Made by a program: the position numbers and the translations under genes
Notes under the pieces: generated by a model
The model's database searches: none
Seen by the model: only the letters and a program-made list of their open reading frames with translations
What the model was told of the DNA's origin: nothing
Shown: in pieces, positions 44,498-54,438 of the stretch
Numbering within the stretch: the first letter of the stretch is position 1
How the letters are laid out: every line of letters begins with the position of its first letter
From: Pseudomonas sp. N040
GTDB lineage: Bacteria; Pseudomonadota; Gammaproteobacteria; Pseudomonadales; Pseudomonadaceae
DNA: 64,000 nucleotides
Direction: 5' to 3'
Assembly (NCBI RefSeq): GCF_015637705.1
Contig: NZ_JADOBE010000004.1
Span: 186,001 to 250,000, forward strand

Positions 44498-45925
44498 ATG
44501 AGCGACTCAACCAACAAACTCCGTCTCGGCGCGCTGATCGCGCTGGTGGTGGGCTCAATGGTCGGCGGCGGCATCTTCTCGCTGCCGCAGAATATTGCCG
44601 CCAGTGCCAGTGCCGGCGCCGTACTGATCGGCTGGGCGATCACCGGGGTGGGCATGCTGACCCTGGCCTTCGTGTTCCAGACCCTAGCCAACCGCAAGCC
44701 GGAACTGGATGGCGGGGTGTACGTCTACGCCAAGGCCGGCTTCGGCGACTACATGGGCTTCTCCTCGGCCTGGGGCTACTGGATCAGTGCCTGGATCGGC
44801 AACGTCAGCTACATGGTGCTGCTGTTCAGCACCCTCGGCTATTTCTTCCCGGTGTTCGGTGAAGGCAATACCGTGGCGGCCATCGTCTGCGCTTCGATCC
44901 TGCTCTGGCTGTACCACTTCCTGGTGCTGCGCGGGATCAAGGAAGCCGCCTTCATCAACACCATCACCACCATCGCGAAAATCGTGCCGCTGGTCATGTT
45001 CGTGGTGATTGCCGCCATCGCCTTCAAGCTCGACCTGTTCACCACCGACTTCTGGGGTGAGGGCAATGTCGAGCTGGGCAGCGTGATGGACCAGGTGCGC
45101 AACATGATGCTGGTCACCGTCTGGGTATTCATCGGCATCGAAGGTGCGAGCATCTTTTCCGCCCGTGCCGAGAAGCGCAGCGACGTCGGCAAGTCCACCG
45201 TGATCGGCTTCATCGGCGTGCTGCTGCTACTGGTAATGGTCAACGTGCTGTCGATGGGCATCATGCACCAGCCGGAGCTGGCGGCCCTGCAGAACCCGTC
45301 GATGGCCGGCGTGCTGGAGCATGTGGTTGGCCCCTGGGGTGCCGTGCTGATCAGCGTCGGCCTGGTCATCTCGCTGGTCGGAGCTCTGCTGTCCTGGACC
45401 CTGCTGTGCGCCGAGATCCTCTTCGCCAGTGCCAGCGACCACACCATGCCGGCCTTCCTGCGCAAGGAAAACGCCAACAAGGTTCCGGCCAATGCCCTGC
45501 TGCTGTCGAACCTGATGATCCAGCTGTTCCTCGTCATCACCCTGTTCAACGACGCCACCTACCTGAAGCTGCTGTACCTGGCCACCTCGATGATCCTGGT
45601 ACCGTACTTCTGGTCGGCCGCCTACGCCTTGCTGCTTACAGTGCGTGGCGAGACCTATGAGACCGATTCGGCCGATCGCACCAAGGATCTGCTGATCGCC
45701 GCCCTGGCGACTGTCTATGCAGTCTGGCTGGTGTATGCCGGCGGCATCCAGTACCTGCTGCTGTCCGCCCTGCTCTATGCGCCGGGCGCCATCCTGTTCG
45801 CCAAGGCCAAGATGGAGCTGGGCAAGCCGGTGTTCACCGGCATCGAGAAAGTCATCTTCGCCGTGGTTCTGGCCGGGGCCGTGTATGCCGCCTATGGCCT
45901 GTATGCCGGCTTCCTGGAAATCTGA
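44498..45925 (+). CDS. arcD: arginine/ornithine antiporter
   Basis: 475 residues, about 12-13 membrane helices of the APC superfamily ([26 protein letters not shown]). It exchanges external arginine for internal ornithine with no net energy cost, feeding the arginine deiminase pathway. AAGGA precedes the ATG; longer in-frame sequence upstream overlaps the promoter. Seventeen bases separate it from arcA. Confidence 0.96.
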   Translation: MSDSTNKLRLGALIALVVGSMVGGGIFSLPQNIAASASAGAVLIGWAITGVGMLTLAFVFQTLANRKPELDGGVYVYAKAGFGDYMGFSSAWGYWISAWIGNVSYMVLLFSTLGYFFPVFGEGNTVAAIVCASILLWLYHFLVLRGIKEAAFINTITTIAKIVPLVMFVVIAAIAFKLDLFTTDFWGEGNVELGSVMDQVRNMMLVTVWVFIGIEGASIFSARAEKRSDVGKSTVIGFIGVLLLLVMVNVLSMGIMHQPELAALQNPSMAGVLEHVVGPWGAVLISVGLVISLVGALLSWTLLCAEILFASASDHTMPAFLRKENANKVPANALLLSNLMIQLFLVITLFNDATYLKLLYLATSMILVPYFWSAAYALLLTVRGETYETDSADRTKDLLIAALATVYAVWLVYAGGIQYLLLSALLYAPGAILFAKAKMELGKPVFTGIEKVIFAVVLAGAVYAAYGLYAGFLEI

Positions 45926-45942
45926 TTCGAGAGGCGTTCAAC

Positions 45943-47196
45943 ATGAGCAAAGTAAAACTCGGCGTTCACTCTGAAGCCGGCACCTTGCGCAAAGTAATGG
46001 TCTGCTCCCCCGGTCTGGCGCACCTGCGCCTGACCCCGGGCAATTGCGATGAACTGCTGTTCGACGACGTTATCTGGGTCAACCAGGCCAAGCGCGACCA
46101 CTTCGATTTCGTCACCAAGATGCGCGACCGCGATGTCGATGTTGTCGAGATGCACAACCTGCTGACCGAAACCGTACAGAACCCCGAGGCACTGAAATGG
46201 ATTCTCGATCGCAAGATCAATCCGGATCAGGTCGGCGTGAGCATGCTGGACGAAATCCGCAGCTGGCTGGAAGGAATTGAACCGCGCCATCTGGCAGAGT
46301 TCCTGATTGGCGGCGTCTCCATCGCCGACCTATCCAAAGGCCTGGGTGAGAACGCCAGCCTGAACTCTTTTGCCGAGTTTGCCGGGCCATCCAGCTTCAT
46401 CCTGCCGCCCCTGCCCAATACCCAGTTCACCCGTGACACCACCTGCTGGATCTACGGCGGGGTAACGCTCAACCCGATGTACTGGCCGGCACGCCGTCAG
46501 GAAACCCTGCTGGCCTCGGCGATCTACAAGTTCCACCCGGACTTCACCAACGCCGAATTCGAGGTCTGGTGGGGCAACCCGGACGAAAATCATGGCGCCT
46601 CCACCCTGGAAGGCGGTGACGTGATGCCAATTGGCAATGGTGTGGTCTTGATCGGCATGGGTGAACGCACCTCTCGCCAGGCCATTGGCCAGGTGGCACA
46701 GGCGCTGTTCGCCAAGGGTGCCGCCCAGCGCGTGATCGTTGCCGGCCTGCCCAAGTCGCGCGCCGCGATGCACCTGGACACGGTATTCACCTTCTGCGAC
46801 CGCGACCTGGTCACCATCTTCCCGGAAGTGGTCAACCAGATTGTGGCCTTCAGCCTGCGCCCGGACGAAAGCAAGCCCGGCGGCATTGATGCGCGTCGGG
46901 AACCGAAGCCCTTCCTCGAGGTGGTAGCCGAATCGCTTGGCCTGAAGAAGCTGCGCGTGGTGCAGACCGGCGGTGACAGCTACGAAGCCGAACGCGAGCA
47001 GTGGGACGACGGCAACAACGTAGTCTGCCTGGCACCCGGCGTGGTGGTCGGCTATGACCGCAACACCTACACCAACACCCTGCTGCGCAAGGCTGGGGTG
47101 GAAGTCATTACCATCAGCGCCGGCGAGCTTGGTCGCGGGCGTGGCGGTGGTCACTGCATGACCTGCCCGATTATTCGCGACCCGATTGATTACTGA
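45943..47196 (+). CDS. arcA: arginine deiminase
   Basis: 417 residues. The nucleophile is Cys405 in [10 protein letters not shown] near the C-terminus; other active-site segments are [29 protein letters not shown] and [13 protein letters not shown]. It converts arginine to citrulline and ammonia in the cytosol. Confidence 0.97.
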   Translation: MSKVKLGVHSEAGTLRKVMVCSPGLAHLRLTPGNCDELLFDDVIWVNQAKRDHFDFVTKMRDRDVDVVEMHNLLTETVQNPEALKWILDRKINPDQVGVSMLDEIRSWLEGIEPRHLAEFLIGGVSIADLSKGLGENASLNSFAEFAGPSSFILPPLPNTQFTRDTTCWIYGGVTLNPMYWPARRQETLLASAIYKFHPDFTNAEFEVWWGNPDENHGASTLEGGDVMPIGNGVVLIGMGERTSRQAIGQVAQALFAKGAAQRVIVAGLPKSRAAMHLDTVFTFCDRDLVTIFPEVVNQIVAFSLRPDESKPGGIDARREPKPFLEVVAESLGLKKLRVVQTGGDSYEAEREQWDDGNNVVCLAPGVVVGYDRNTYTNTLLRKAGVEVITISAGELGRGRGGGHCMTCPIIRDPIDY

Positions 47197-47210
47197 TTTG
47201 CGCTAAGTCC

Positions 47211-47291
47211 GTAGGGTGGAAAATCCGCAACGCGGTTTTCCACCTGCCCCCCCATGCGGTGGATAAGGCCTGCGGCCATTATCCACCCTAC
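47211..47291. repeat. GTAGGGTGGA...TCCACCCTAC double-hairpin element, arcA-arcB
   Basis: 81 bases. Outer arms GTAGGGTGGA / TCCACCCTAC enclose two side-by-side hairpins: GGTGGAAAATCCGC-AAC-GCGGTTTTCCACC and GGTGGATAA-GGCC...GGCC-A-TTATCCACC. A sister copy lies between the MITE-like element and arcC. Confidence 0.8.
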
Positions 47292-47309
47292 CCGATGGAG
47301 ATACGCCCC

Positions 47310-48320
47310 ATGGCTTACAACATGCACAACCGCAACCTGCTCAGCCTGATGCACCACTCCAAGCGCGAGCTGATGTTCCTGCTGGATCTGGCACGCGACC
47401 TCAAGCGGGCCAAGTACAGCGGCACCGAAACCCAGCACCTGAAGGGCAAGAACATCGCGCTGATCTTTGAAAAAACCTCGACGCGCACCCGCTGCGCGTT
47501 CGAAGTGGCCTCCTATGACCAGGGCGCCAACGTGACCTATATCGATCCGAATTCCTCGCAGATCGGGCACAAGGAAACCATGAAGGACACCGCCCGCGTG
47601 CTCGGCCGCATGTATGACGCCATCGAGTACCGCGGCTTCAAGCAGGAGATCGTCGAGGAACTGGCCAAGTTTGCCGGCGTGCCGGTGTTCAACGGCCTGA
47701 CCGACGAATACCACCCGACGCAAATGCTCGCCGACGTGCTGACCATGCGCGAGCACAGCGACAAGCCCCTGCACGACATCAGCTATGCCTACCTCGGCGA
47801 TGCGCGCAACAACATGGGCAACTCGCTGCTGCTGATCGGCGCCAAACTGGGCATGGACGTACGTATCGCCGCACCAAAAGCGCTGTGGCCGCATGATGAA
47901 TTCGTCGCCCAATGCAAGGCCTTTGCTGCCGAAAGTGGTGCGCGTATCACGTTGACCGAAGACCCGAAAGCTGCAGTCAAGGATGTCGACTTCATCCACA
48001 CCGACGTCTGGGTCTCCATGGGCGAACCCGTGGAAGCCTGGGGCGACCGCATCAAGTTGCTGCTGCCGTATCAGGTCAACGCCGAGATGATGAAAGCCAG
48101 CGGCACCCCGCGCACCCAGTTCATGCACTGCCTGCCGGCGTTCCATAACACCGACACCAAGGTCGGCAAACAGCTGGTGGCGCAGTACCCGTTCCTTGCC
48201 AACGGCGTGGAAGTGACCGAAGAAGTGTTCGAATCGCCGGCCTGCATCGCCTTCGACCAGGCGGAAAACCGCATGCACACCATCAAGGCGGTGATGGTCG
48301 CCACGCTGGGCAACGTTTAA
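47310..48320 (+). CDS. arcB: ornithine carbamoyltransferase, catabolic
   Basis: 336 residues. Carbamoyl-phosphate motif [11 protein letters not shown], and the ornithine-site motifs DVWVSMGE and [10 protein letters not shown]. In the arc operon it runs in the phosphorolytic direction, citrulline plus phosphate to ornithine and carbamoyl phosphate. The TAA stop is also the left base triplet of the TAA duplication flanking the next element. Confidence 0.97.
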   Translation: MAYNMHNRNLLSLMHHSKRELMFLLDLARDLKRAKYSGTETQHLKGKNIALIFEKTSTRTRCAFEVASYDQGANVTYIDPNSSQIGHKETMKDTARVLGRMYDAIEYRGFKQEIVEELAKFAGVPVFNGLTDEYHPTQMLADVLTMREHSDKPLHDISYAYLGDARNNMGNSLLLIGAKLGMDVRIAAPKALWPHDEFVAQCKAFAAESGARITLTEDPKAAVKDVDFIHTDVWVSMGEPVEAWGDRIKLLLPYQVNAEMMKASGTPRTQFMHCLPAFHNTDTKVGKQLVAQYPFLANGVEVTEEVFESPACIAFDQAENRMHTIKAVMVATLGNV

Positions 48321-48495
48321 ACCCAGATAGTTCAATAGGACGCGAGATGATGGCGAGGGCAGTTGCGAGACAGTTTGGTTGCTTGGGAGAAGCTCATAGC
48401 CAGTCTATGGGCGCCGACCAAGCGGCCAAAATGGCCGCAAATGAACCGCCATCGCTCGCGTAGGCTCGCAGAGCCGCCTAATGGACTATCTGGGT
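48321..48495. mobile_element. MITE-like element with TAA target duplication
   Basis: 175 bases without coding capacity. Ends ACCCAGATAGTTCAATAGG and CCTAATGGACTATCTGGGT are inverted copies with 17 of 19 positions matched. TAA precedes (48318-48320) and follows (48496-48498) it. Insertion occurred exactly behind the arcB stop codon, so the gene is intact. Confidence 0.75.
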
Positions 48496-48516
48496 TAAAG
48501 CAATTCCATGCCGTCC

Positions 48517-48594
48517 GTAGGGTGGAAACCGCCGCTTGCGGCTTTTCCACCAGGCGGGCTCTGGTGGATAACGCTGCGCGGTTATCCACCCTAC
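48517..48594. repeat. GTAGGGTGGA...TCCACCCTAC double-hairpin element, arcB-arcC
   Basis: 78 bases, same build as 47211-47291: left hairpin GGTGGAAA-CCGCC...GGC-TTTTCCACC and right hairpin GGTGGATAAC-GCTGCGCG-GTTATCCACC within GTAGG/CCTAC ends. It lies just before the arcC ribosome-binding site. Confidence 0.8.
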
Positions 48595-48608
48595 CGAGGA
48601 GAAAATCC

Positions 48609-49535
48609 ATGCGACTAGTGATCGCTCTGGGCGGCAACGCCCTGTTACGTCGCGGCGAAGCCATGACCGCGGAAAACCAGCGCGACAACGTGCACATCGC
48701 CTGCGAGCAGATTGCCAAGGTCGCTCCCGGCAACCAGCTGGTGGTAGCCCACGGCAACGGTCCTCAGGTCGGCCTGCTGGCCCTGCAGGGCAATGCCTAC
48801 GATGCCAAGAACCCCTACCCGCTGGATGTGCTCGGCGCCGAGACCGAAGGCATGATCGGTTACATGATCGAACAGGAGCTGGGCAACCTGCTACCCTTCG
48901 AGGTGCCTTTCGCCACCCTGCTCACCCAGGTCGAGGTGGATCCCGAGGACCCGGCCTTCCAGCACATGACCAAGCCGATCGGCCCGGTTTACCCGAAAGC
49001 GGAAGCCGAGCGCTTGGCCGCAGAAAAGGGCTGGACCATCGCTCCGGATGGTGACAAGTTCCGTCGCGTAGTGGCCAGCCCAAGGCCCAAGCGCATCTTC
49101 GAGATCCGCCCGATCAAATGGTTGCTGGAAAAGGGCACCATCGTCATCGCCGCCGGCGGCGGCGGCATTCCGACCATGTACAAGGACGGCAAGCTGATCG
49201 GCGTGGAGGCAGTGATCGACAAGGACCTCTGCTCGGCCTTCCTGGCCAAGGAACTGGAAGCCGAGTTGCTGGTGATCGCTACCGACGTGGATGCCGTGTA
49301 CATCGACTGGAGCAAGCCGACGCAGAAAGCCGTGGCCCAGGCCCACCCGGATGAGCTCGATCGCCTTGGCTTCGCCGCCGGCTCGATGGGACCGAAGGTT
49401 CAGGCAGCCTGCGAGTTCGCGCGCGAAACCGGTAAAGTAGCAGTGATCGGCTCATTGCCGGATATCGAAGCCATCGTCCAGGGCACCGCCGGGACGCGGA
49501 TCAGCACCGCCACCCCGGGTATCCGCTATCGGTAG
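48609..49535 (+). CDS. arcC: carbamate kinase
   Basis: 308 residues. Amino-acid-kinase motifs [32 protein letters not shown] and IATDVDAVY. It makes ATP from carbamoyl phosphate and ADP, the energy-yielding end of the deiminase pathway. The spacer from arcB is 288 bases because of two inserted elements. Confidence 0.97.
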   Translation: MRLVIALGGNALLRRGEAMTAENQRDNVHIACEQIAKVAPGNQLVVAHGNGPQVGLLALQGNAYDAKNPYPLDVLGAETEGMIGYMIEQELGNLLPFEVPFATLLTQVEVDPEDPAFQHMTKPIGPVYPKAEAERLAAEKGWTIAPDGDKFRRVVASPRPKRIFEIRPIKWLLEKGTIVIAAGGGGIPTMYKDGKLIGVEAVIDKDLCSAFLAKELEAELLVIATDVDAVYIDWSKPTQKAVAQAHPDELDRLGFAAGSMGPKVQAACEFARETGKVAVIGSLPDIEAIVQGTAGTRISTATPGIRYR

Positions 49536-49546
49536 CGCGACCCAAT

Positions 49547-49646
49547 GTAGGTTGGGTTGAGCGCAGCGAAGCCCAACGGCGCGATCAGCGTACGAGCATA
49601 TGCCCCGCTCGTTGGGCTTCGGCGCAAGCGCCTCAACCCAACCTAC
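49547..49646. repeat. GTAGGTTGGGTTGAG...CTCAACCCAACCTAC element after arcC
   Basis: 100 bases. Fifteen-base perfect outer arms and a second inner pair GAAGCCCAAC / GTTGGGCTTC. Left arm is identical to 657-674. It could end the arc transcript, as no other terminator is seen here. Confidence 0.8.
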
Positions 49647-49672
49647 AGCAAGTAAAAAACAAGGACGCCGCC

Positions 49673-51001
49673 ATGGCTGAAGCAAACAAGAAAATGAGCC
49701 TGGCCGGGCTGACCACGCTGGTCATGGTCAACATGATGGGCTCGGGAATCATCCTGCTGCCTTCGAGCATGGCCCAGCTTGGCGCCGTTTCATTGCTCTC
49801 GTGGATCGTCACCGCGATCGGCTCGATGTGTATTGCCTACTGTTTTGCCCAGTGCGGCATCTACTGCAACCGACCGGGCGGAATGTCGGCCTACAGTGAA
49901 GAGGCCCACGGCAAGTCGGCGTTCTTTCTCTGCTCCTACCTGTATTTCCTCTCGCTGGTGATCAGCAACGTCGCCATCAGCATCGCCGCAGTCGGCTACC
50001 TGACGCCTTTCGTGCCGTGGCTGGGCAGCGGATCGATGCCACTGTTCATCGGCACCCTGAGCATGATCTGGCTGACCACCTTCGCCAACTTCGGCGGCGC
50101 CAGCCTGACCGGACGACTGGGTTCGATCACGGTCTGGGGCATCATCATCCCGGTGGCCGGGCTGAGCATCATCGGCTGGTTCTGGTTCTCCCCGAGCGTG
50201 TTTGCTGAAGCCTGGAATCCCAACCAGTTGGCCGTCAGCGACGCCATTACCAGCAGCATTCCGCTGACCCTGTGGGCCTTCCTCGGCATGGAGTCGGCCG
50301 CACAAAACTCCGACGCCGTGGACAACCCCACGCGCAACGTGCCGCTGGCCTGCCTGTTAGGCACCCTCGGTGCGGCGGTGGTTTATGTCCTGTCGACCAC
50401 CGTCATCCAGGGCATCGTGCCGAATGCCGAACTGGCCAATTCCAGTGCGCCGTTTGCGCTGGTCTATGCGCAGATGTTCAACGAAGGCGTCGGCGATGTA
50501 GTGATGGCACTGGCCGTGCTGGCCTGCCTCGGCTCGCTGCTCGGCTGGCAGTTCACCCTGGCGCAGACGGCCAAGGTGACCGCTGATCAGGGCATGTTCC
50601 CCGGCGTGTTCGCCCGGGTGAACCGCCTCAATGCGCCGCTGCTGGGCCTCATCTGCTGCGCCATCCTGCAAAGCCTGATCGCCCTCTCGACCATCTCGCC
50701 GAATGTCAGCGAACAGTTCGGCAAACTGGTCAACCTGGCCGCCGTGACCAACCTGATCCCCTACGTGACCGCACTTTCCGGCCTGCTGGTGATCATGTAC
50801 AAGGCGCAGGTCGAGCTGGCCGTGTTCCGCCGCAACAGCCTGATCCTGCTGGTCGGCATGGCCTACTGTTTCTACGCACTGTATGCCTCGGGGATGGATG
50901 CCATGTTCGGCGCGGCTCTGGTCATGGTGGCGGGTTACCTGTTGTTCGGCATCATCGCCAAACGCTTTGTCGCCGCCATCGACAACCTCAAGCAGGCATA
51001 G
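49673..51001 (+). CDS. potE: putrescine-ornithine antiporter, PotE type
   Basis: 442 residues, about 12 membrane helices. It resembles E. coli PotE along its length: TLVMVNMMGSGIILLPSSMA, ANFGGASLTGRLGSITVWG, TLWAFLGMESA, GSLLGWQFTLAQ. PotE takes up putrescine or exchanges it for ornithine. Placement behind arcDABC, which produces ornithine, suggests exchange of ornithine and putrescine pools. In P. aeruginosa fabY follows arcC directly, so potE is an addition here. Confidence 0.9.
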   Translation: MAEANKKMSLAGLTTLVMVNMMGSGIILLPSSMAQLGAVSLLSWIVTAIGSMCIAYCFAQCGIYCNRPGGMSAYSEEAHGKSAFFLCSYLYFLSLVISNVAISIAAVGYLTPFVPWLGSGSMPLFIGTLSMIWLTTFANFGGASLTGRLGSITVWGIIIPVAGLSIIGWFWFSPSVFAEAWNPNQLAVSDAITSSIPLTLWAFLGMESAAQNSDAVDNPTRNVPLACLLGTLGAAVVYVLSTTVIQGIVPNAELANSSAPFALVYAQMFNEGVGDVVMALAVLACLGSLLGWQFTLAQTAKVTADQGMFPGVFARVNRLNAPLLGLICCAILQSLIALSTISPNVSEQFGKLVNLAAVTNLIPYVTALSGLLVIMYKAQVELAVFRRNSLILLVGMAYCFYALYASGMDAMFGAALVMVAGYLLFGIIAKRFVAAIDNLKQA

Positions 51002-51011
51002 GAGCTCGACC

Positions 51012-51938
51012 ATGACCCACGCCCACACCTGCACGTCGCGCACCTTGCCGCGCCTGCTGGCGCATGCGCTGTTGCTGTTCGGCTGCCTGCTGCCCCTCGC
51101 GGCAGCCGCCGATACCCTGCAACGGATCAAGGACAGCAACACCTTCACCCTGGGCTTCGTGCCCGGCTACGCGCCCTTCTCCGAAGGCGATTCCAAGGTC
51201 GCCAACGGCTTTACCATCGACCTCTGCCTGCAGGTCGCCGAACGCGTGAAGCAGCACCTGGCATTGCCGGAACTGCGCGTGCGTTATCAACCGGTGGCCA
51301 TCGAGCAAATGCTCAACGCCGTAGCTGACGGCCAGGTCGACATCCTCTGCAGCCCGGTGGATGAGACCCTGCAGCGGCGCGAGCAGGTGAGCTTCTCGCA
51401 GCCGGTGATCACCACGGGACTCGGAGTCATCGTGCGCAGCGATGCGCCGCCGACGCTGCTCGGGCCGTTGCAGAACCAGCTGGTCGATACGGGGCCGCTC
51501 TGGCGCGGCAATGCCGGCCAGGCGTTGAACCGTTTCAGCTTTGCCGTGCTGGGGGCAACCCGCAGTGCCGACTGGGCGCGCCAGCGCATCCGCGAACTGG
51601 GCCTGAAGTCCGAGCTGGTGCTGGTCAGCAGCAGCGCCGAAGGCATCCGCATGGTGGCCGACGGCCAGGTCGATGCCTTCTTCGACGACCGCCTGGTCCT
51701 GCTCAACAGCCGGGCCGAACAGGCCGAGCCGGAGCGCTTCACGGTTCCCGCCAAGCTGTTCGATGAAACCCCGGCTGCCCTGCCGCTGGCGCGTGGCGAC
51801 GAGGATTTCCGCCTGCTGGTCGACACCGCGCTGAGCGGGGTATTCCGCTCGCCGCTGGGGGCGACGATCTATGCCAAATACTTCGGCGAACCCAGCGCCC
51901 AGACCCGCCTGCTGTTCCGCCTCTACTCGCTACCCTAG
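51012..51938 (+). CDS. lone amino-acid-type periplasmic binding protein (SBP family 3)
   Basis: 308 residues. Signal peptide up to LPLAAAA, then a PBPb domain with LGFVPGYAPFSEGDSKVANGF, VDILCSPVDETLQRREQVSFS and the second-lobe VADGQVDAFFDDR. Ten bases after potE, so probably in the same transcript. No permease or ATPase is nearby; it may serve a remote transporter or act as a sensor input. The ligand may be a basic amino acid, by context only. Confidence 0.85.
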   Translation: MTHAHTCTSRTLPRLLAHALLLFGCLLPLAAAADTLQRIKDSNTFTLGFVPGYAPFSEGDSKVANGFTIDLCLQVAERVKQHLALPELRVRYQPVAIEQMLNAVADGQVDILCSPVDETLQRREQVSFSQPVITTGLGVIVRSDAPPTLLGPLQNQLVDTGPLWRGNAGQALNRFSFAVLGATRSADWARQRIRELGLKSELVLVSSSAEGIRMVADGQVDAFFDDRLVLLNSRAEQAEPERFTVPAKLFDETPAALPLARGDEDFRLLVDTALSGVFRSPLGATIYAKYFGEPSAQTRLLFRLYSLP

Positions 51939-52369
51939 CGGCGCCGGAACCAGCCGACGCACGACAGCGGCGGCGGATGCACTCGGCCGACTGATCGGCA
52001 AACGCCCGCGCCCGATTGCACAGGACGAGCTGCCGCAGCTTACGCTGCAGGTTTTCGGCAGTTAGGCAACACCCTGTCCCGGCACCTTGCAGCGCGCCAT
52101 GTGCTGCCGGCAAATGGCCACGACCGACTCAGCCGTCAGCCCGACGCTCTGTCGCGGGCCGACCAGGACGCGGGCCCCCACCGCCGGGGGTCTCCGCTGA
52201 TCAGCTTCGGATGGCGCGGATAGACGCTCATCACCCGCGCCAGATCAAAAGCGTGACCAGACAGTCATGCCTTGCGTCACCTACCCACACAAAACCGGCC
52301 AGCCGCCCTTATCATTTGCTGGCCAACTGTTTCCGCGCTTTGCCGTGGTCCACCCAGGAGTTCAGTTTG
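51939..52369. other. 431-base spacer before fabY
   Basis: No supported gene. The fabY frame stays open across much of it, but the true start has its own AGGAG. No promoter or terminator is clear. Confidence 0.45.
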
Positions 52370-54292
52370 ATGTCGCGTTTACCCGTTATCGTCGGCTTCG
52401 GCGGCTACAACGCCGCCGGCCGCAGCTCATCCCATCACGCGTTCCGCCGCATGGTGCTGGAATCGCTGGACAGCCAGAGCCGCCAGGAAACCCTGGCCGG
52501 GCTGGCGGTGATGATGAAGCTGGTCAAGGTGGTCGATGGTCAGTACCAGACCCCCGAAGGCACGCCACTGACGCTGGCCGAACTGGAGTCCCGCTTTACG
52601 GATGCCATCATCGCCGGCACGCTGATCCGCCGCATCGAGAAGCGCTATCTGGATGTCGATGCGGCGCCCTGGCAGAAAAACCTCAACCTGACCGGCACCG
52701 CCGGCAAGCCGCTGGAATTCATCACCCTGCGCAAGCACCTGCCGGAGCCGCTGCCGAGCGACTGGATCGTCGAGGAGCTTAATGAAACCGATGTCCAGGT
52801 GACCCTGTACGACGGCTGCGACATCAAGGTCGACAGCTTCCGCGCCCTGCCGGTGAAGTCCGCCGGCCAGTTGCCGACCGGCTTCGACCCCGCCGAGTTG
52901 TATGCCTCGCGCTTCCATCCGCGCGGCCTGCAGATGGCGGTGGTGGCGGCCACCGACGCGCTGCGCTCGACCGGCATCGAGTGGTCGACCATCCTCGAAC
53001 ACGTGGCCCCCGACGAAGTGGCGGTGTATGCCAGCAGCGCCATGAGCCAGCTGGATGAAAACAGTTTCGGCGGGCTGATGCAGTCGCGCCTCAAGGGCGG
53101 CAGGGTGACCGCCAAGCAACTGGCACTGGGCCTGAACAGCATGCCGGCGGACTTCATCAACGCCTACGTGCTGGGCAGCGTCGGCAGTACCGGCAGCATC
53201 ACCGGCGCCTGTGCCAGCTTTCTCTACAACCTGCAGAAGGGCATCGAGCAGATCGGCGCCGGCAAGGCGCGGGTGGTGATCGTCGGCAACAGCGAGGCAC
53301 CGATCAACCAGGAGTGCATCGACGGCTACGGTGCCATGGGCGCCCTGGCCACCGAGGACGGCCTACGCCAGATCGAGGGCCGGGAGCAGGGCGATCAGAA
53401 CGAGGTAGATTGGCGCCGTGCCAGCCGCCCGTTCGGGCAGAACTGCGGCTTCACCCTGGCCGAGTCGGCGCAGTTCGTGGTGCTGATGGACGATGCACTG
53501 GCACTGGAACTGGGTGCCGATATCCACGGCGCGGTAACCGACGTGTTCGTCAATGCCGACGGCTTCAAGAAATCGATCTCCGCCCCCGGCCCGGGCAACT
53601 ACCTGACCATGGCCAAGGCGGTGGCCAGTGCCATGCAGATCGTCGGCGAAGAGTCCGTGCGCCTGCGCAGCTTCGTGCATGCGCATGGCTCCAGCACCCC
53701 GGCCAACCGGGTCACCGAATCCGAACTGCTGGATCGCATCGCCGGCACCTTCGGCATTGCCGACTGGCCGGTGACGGCGGCCAAGGCCTATGTCGGTCAC
53801 GCCCTGGCCAGCGCCAGTGCCGATCAGCTGATTTCTGCGCTGGGCAGCTTCAAGTACCAGCTGATTCCCGGGATCAAGACCATCGACGCCATCGCCGACG
53901 ACGTGCACCGCCAGCACCTGAGCATCTCACTGGTCGACGTGCCGCGCACCGCGCAGCCACTGGAGGTGTGCTTTATCAACTCCAAGGGCTTTGGCGGCAA
54001 CAACGCCAGTGGCGTGGTGCTGGCACCGGAGGTGGTCGAGCGCATGCTGCGCAAACGCTACGGTGCCGAGAGTTTCGCCGCCTACTGCGACCGCCGCGAA
54101 CACACCCGCGCGGCCGCGCAGCAATACGACCAGCGGGCCCTGCACGGCCAGTTCGACATCCTCTACAACTTCGGCAACGACCAGATCGACGACCGGCAAC
54201 TGCGCATCACCCCGGAAAAGATTCAGGTTCCCGGCTTCAGTCGGCCGTTAATGTTCTCGAAGGACTCGCGTTATAGCGATATGCTGGACTGA
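52370..54292 (+). CDS. fabY: beta-ketoacyl-ACP synthase FabY
   Basis: 640 residues. Catalytic Cys in STGSITGACASFLYN, His in HAHGSSTPANRVTE and His in AKAYVGHALASASAD, Lys/Gly loop NSKGFGGNNASG. FabY condenses acetyl-CoA with malonyl-ACP to start fatty-acid synthesis in pseudomonads lacking a standard FabH. AGGAG at proper distance supports ATG 52370. Downstream of the arc region, as in P. aeruginosa. Confidence 0.94.
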   Translation: MSRLPVIVGFGGYNAAGRSSSHHAFRRMVLESLDSQSRQETLAGLAVMMKLVKVVDGQYQTPEGTPLTLAELESRFTDAIIAGTLIRRIEKRYLDVDAAPWQKNLNLTGTAGKPLEFITLRKHLPEPLPSDWIVEELNETDVQVTLYDGCDIKVDSFRALPVKSAGQLPTGFDPAELYASRFHPRGLQMAVVAATDALRSTGIEWSTILEHVAPDEVAVYASSAMSQLDENSFGGLMQSRLKGGRVTAKQLALGLNSMPADFINAYVLGSVGSTGSITGACASFLYNLQKGIEQIGAGKARVVIVGNSEAPINQECIDGYGAMGALATEDGLRQIEGREQGDQNEVDWRRASRPFGQNCGFTLAESAQFVVLMDDALALELGADIHGAVTDVFVNADGFKKSISAPGPGNYLTMAKAVASAMQIVGEESVRLRSFVHAHGSSTPANRVTESELLDRIAGTFGIADWPVTAAKAYVGHALASASADQLISALGSFKYQLIPGIKTIDAIADDVHRQHLSISLVDVPRTAQPLEVCFINSKGFGGNNASGVVLAPEVVERMLRKRYGAESFAAYCDRREHTRAAAQQYDQRALHGQFDILYNFGNDQIDDRQLRITPEKIQVPGFSRPLMFSKDSRYSDMLD

Positions 54293-54326
54293 GACGGCGC
54301 AATATCCGGACATTCTGCAGGGGAAT

Positions 54327-54357
54327 AATGCGTCATTCGAACGACTAATGGCGCATT
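54327..54357. promoter_or_regulatory. inverted repeat between fabY and the patatin gene
   Basis: AATGCGTCATT (54327-54337), nine-base loop, AATGGCGCATT (54347-54357): 11-base arms with one wobble. No T-run, so an operator is as likely as a terminator. Confidence 0.4.
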
Positions 54358-54438
54358 GGGCCTGGCCTGCCAATCCGTCACACTCGGCAGCTTGATTGAT
54401 CAATAAACGCCGCCGCCAGCCCACTGGAAATTCCGACC

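Noticed and set aside
48332..48757. Minus-strand 141-codon frame across the arcB-arcC spacer
   Set aside because: It is built from the MITE and repeat sequence plus antisense arcC. Such frames are often annotated but have no support.
52016..52369. N-terminal extension of fabY to 758 codons
   Set aside because: The extension has low-complexity spacer sequence. The internal ATG has AGGAG and gives the FabY N-terminus and length.
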